Shown here in pieces: positions 61,301 through 64,000 of a stretch of DNA of 64,000 bases (the first letter of the stretch is position 1; every line of letters begins with the position of its first letter). Position numbers and translations under genes: made by a program. Under the pieces are notes generated by a model. It saw nothing but the letters and a program-made list of their open reading frames with translations. It was not told where the DNA came from and did not search any database. The stretch is from Mastacembelus armatus (Eukaryota > Chordata > Actinopteri > Synbranchiformes > Mastacembelidae), in contig NC_046651.1 of assembly GCF_900324485.2 (NCBI RefSeq), positions 15,264,605-15,328,604 of the forward strand, given 5' to 3'.

Positions 61301-61402
61301 GTGAGGAAGTAATCTTTTTACTGCAACATCATATTTGGAGACAGCAGTGTCCAGAGATGCACATTTTCAGCACACGCTTCTCACAGACTGGATCTTGCAC
61401 TC

Positions 61403-64000
61403 ATGATGCTTGCTGGCTTCTTCTTTCTGCTTGTCCTCACAGGTAAGGTGTTAGAGTGGAGCTTGTGGCTAACCATGAGAATAACCTGCTCTTTAAACAA
61501 AGTTTCATTATATGTATAGAAATCTTAGTGGAATATGAGGGTTTTTTGTTGTTCGTTTGTTCATGTTGTACAATCCAACCATGTAGCTAATTACGGCTTT
61601 TGACTTAATTAAATAGAGACATGTAAGCATGAAACCTGGGACTAATTGTTGCATCGGCTTTTTAGGCTCTGTGCTGCCCATAATTTTCTCATCATGCATT
61701 TGGTGGTGCATGAGTTCTGTAATGTAGACCCTGTTTAGACTGAGAGGACTAAAAAAAAAACATGTTGTGGTTGAGTATGAGCTACCAAAGTCCATTTATG
61801 ACCACAACCACCGGATATTGTAGAAGGTTGTTATGAGTATGTGATAACTATGTCAAGACTGATTATATATTCACAACTATCATCTGCACAGAATATTTCC
61901 TGCTTGGATGATCCACATATAGAAGCAACAGAACTCAAATGGATCATGACTGGGGTCATTTTAATCTAAAAGTGAAACTGTTTTTAAAGAGGGGTCAGTG
62001 ATCTGGCAATTGTCATTTTATAAAATCCTACTTTGTTTGTACATTTTCCAATATGTGTTTTCATGCTAAGTTTTGTGATTTGTGCTGTAATACCTGTATT
62101 TAATTTTTACATATTCTCATATTTGTTGCTATACACATATTAAGATCAAATGATTAATTCAGAAGTCTGAAGGATGTGTTTTAAAGATTAAATGTAAACC
62201 ATGGAAATTATCATATTTATTTGTTTCCAGTAATCACCTTTTTAACACCATGTCTGTCACAGTGAATGTGTGTTAATGTTTTTTATTGTTTTTAGCTGTA
62301 GATGGACAGCCCTCTGCTGCAATGTGCAGTTATCAAGATGTTTTAAACTACCTGAACCTGACCAGCAGCAATGAGCTGTTCTCCATGACGCGGCCTGTTA
62401 AAGACTACAGACAGCCCACAAAGGTGACCCTGGAGGTTCTGCTGTATGCCATTCTAGATGTGGTAAGAAGTTAAAGCTTTAAAACGACTGTTCATTGTTG
62501 TTGTTGTTTGCTACCATTTATCTATTTATCTGTCTTAACAGGTTATCAAAAACTAGATTATGGGCTTACAACTGAATTACTTACAATACATTTGCACCAC
62601 AGTCTAGTCATTGCTAAAGCACTAGGCTTTATCAGTGGCAGCAGATATATACAGTATTGGTGAGATGTGTGGGAACTGTCAGGCTGTTGAGACAACCCTG
62701 AAAACATAAAGCTGGCTTTATTCTGCTGTTTTCTGATTATCAATAAATGCCATTTAAATAACTTTCCAGTTTATTTGTGGTTCACAGCTCAAGTCCATTT
62801 GCTTCTGGTGAAGAAACAAAGCTGTAAAAAAAAAAAAGAGAGAGAGACACAAATGTATGGTTTCATTTTTCCAGCATTCGTACTTTATGTGCTTTTTGTT
62901 TCAGATTTAACATTGTGTCTAAAGGGCTGTTTGTTCATTCATTTAAAACTTTCAAAATGTGTTTGTGTGGTTTTATGTCTTTCACACATATTTCATTGTT
63001 TCTTTGTAGAAGGAGATTGACCAGACGTTTGTACCTTATGTTTGGATTTTCATGGTGAGTTTTGTCTCAGTGAAACAGCACTGAAATTCATTTTCACTTC
63101 TGCCTCTGGTGGGAAACTTTTTCAGATTCACTTCTTGTTTTCTTCTGTAGATCTGGCACAATCAGTACATTAAGTGGGATCCCAATAAGTTTTGCGGTAT
63201 TACCAGTGTTTCTCTTCCTACTGAAATTTTGTGGAAGCCAGATCTGACTATTGAAGAGATGTAAGTGTAACATTATGTTCATGCACTCACAGACACACTG
63301 AAGAAAATGAAGTCATTTTAGTGTTTAGAAAATAAGACAGAGTATTTAAACCTGTGTTGTTTAAAATCAAACAGCTGATTTCACAGCAAATGTGTGTTGG
63401 TTTCTGTACAGTATCTGTGTGTGTTGGTTTCTGTACAGTATCTGTGTGTGTTGGTTTCTGTACAGTATCTGTGTGTGTTGGTTTCTGTACAGTATCTGTG
63501 TGTGTTGGTTTCTGTACAGTATCTGTGTGTGTTGGTTTCTGTACAGTATCTGTGTGTGTTGTCGTACAGGACAGAAAAGGACAAAGCCCCCCCAAGTCCC
63601 CTTCTCATTATCCACAGTAACGGCAGAGTTGTTGTTCAGAATGACCAGGTCCTGGTCAGCTCCTGCAGGATGCATGTTTACAAATTCCCTTTCGACACCC
63701 AGAGCTGCACCCTCTCCTTCAGATCTGTCGTTCACTCTGGTGAGCCTGTATCATGCTGGGTTCTTTGATTGAAACACACCACATGCCACGTGTTTCTTCT
63801 GTGCAAACATGCTACAAAATGCCACAGTTTTTCTTTTCTCTCCCACTCCAGTGGACGAACTACAACTTGATCACAAGTACAGTTCTTCAGAGGCCACAAA
63901 CTGGTCTCGCGAGGCGATGAGGACCCAGTACGAGTGGCTGTTCATCGACATGACAGTCACCAACAAAACTGTCAACACATTTGGAATGCAACAAGATATG
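61403..64000 (+). CDS. 5-HT3A-like Cys-loop receptor, gene D (5' part; runs off the right edge)
   Basis: Exons 61403-61442, 62296-62462, 63010-63054, 63151-63260, 63570-63739 and 63852 onward encode the signal peptide and most of the extracellular domain. Residues include CSYQDVLNYLNLTSSNELFS, MTRPVKDYRQPTKV, WDPNKFCGI, loop A DLTIEEM and the Cys-loop C153-C167 (KFPFDTQS). Loop B reads SVVHS, again without the 5-HT3A Trp. Exons 3-10 of B and C do not come from this gene: D differs from them at many sites after exon 2, while its exon 1 and intron 1 nearly equal those of C. Intron 4 holds a 27-bp minisatellite against the acceptor. The membrane segments lie beyond the window, so completeness is unknown. 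Confidence 0.88.
63391..63562 (+). repeat. 27-bp minisatellite next to a splice acceptor
   Basis: Six units of GTGTGTTGGTTTCTGTACAG plus TATCTGT end directly before the true exon 5 acceptor of gene D (GTCGTACAG, exon from 63570). Each unit carries its own TTTCTGTACAG, which resembles a 3' splice site. Confidence 0.92.

Larger units (their letters stand above)
58918..61402. other. Spacer between receptor genes C and D
   Basis: Second copy of the B-C spacer, 261 bp shorter (junction near 59325). It contains the relic exon copy at 60854-60959 and the leader motif at 61277-61300. Confidence 0.6.
55792..62336 (+). repeat. Tandem segmental duplication, copy 2 (6,545 bp)
   Basis: Matches 48986-55791 except for a 261-bp deletion whose ends share ATC, scattered single differences, and a denser group of differences in the last 120 bp. 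Confidence 0.95.

Noticed and set aside
63367-63735. Open frames on both strands through the 27-bp repeat in gene D
   Set aside because: The unit length is a multiple of three, so any frame without a stop in one unit stays open. The array is intronic.
1-64000. Endogenous retroviruses, LTR elements, Polintons or CRISPR arrays
   Set aside because: No paired LTRs, no capsid, polymerase or integrase-like reading frames, and no regular direct repeats with unique spacers were seen. Mobile DNA here consists of short retroposon fragments and a MITE.

Overview
The window is nuclear DNA from a vertebrate, almost certainly a teleost fish. It has split genes with consistent GT-AG introns, short introns, fish-type interspersed repeats, and a block of genes whose human counterparts lie on chromosome 17q25. 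The species cannot be named from sequence alone. No prokaryotic, organellar or viral gene set was seen.

Layout. (1) 1-13.8 kb, minus strand: two tandem ST6GalNAc1-type sialyltransferase genes. The left one is cut by the window edge and carries a coding minisatellite in its stem region. The right one is complete: 9 exons, 442 codons. (2) 14.6-19.4 kb, minus strand: mxra7, 4 exons. (3) 22.1-23.3 kb, minus strand: srsf2, 2 exons, with a long 3' region. (4) 23.3-24.5 kb: a CpG-rich head-to-head promoter region between srsf2 and rnf157. (5) 24.5-40.1 kb, plus strand: rnf157, a RING E3 ligase with 19 constitutive exons and one candidate cassette exon that holds a stop. (6) 43.5-64 kb, plus strand: four tandem Cys-loop receptor genes of the 5-HT3A-like type, called A-D here, D being cut by the window edge. 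Each complete gene has 10 exons with the same phases.

The most striking structure is the receptor array. Gene C is a chimera: its promoter, signal-peptide exon and the start of exon 2 match gene D, and everything after a 29-bp identical tract in exon 2 matches gene B almost base for base. The whole 48,986-62,336 interval is a tandem duplication (6,806 and 6,545 bp) with both breakpoints in that tract, as expected from unequal crossing-over between B and D. A false duplication in the assembly must also be considered. A decayed exon 2 from a further receptor gene lies in each copy. All four receptors keep the Cys-loop and a cation-type M2 helix but lack the loop-B tryptophan that holds serotonin in 5-HT3A. 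Together with their position near rnf157 (human ZACN is close to RNF157), this makes a ligand other than serotonin likely.

The genes are not an operon and share no single pathway. The sialyltransferases act in the Golgi, mxra7 encodes a small membrane protein, srsf2 a nuclear splicing factor, rnf157 a ubiquitin ligase, and the receptors plasma-membrane cation channels.
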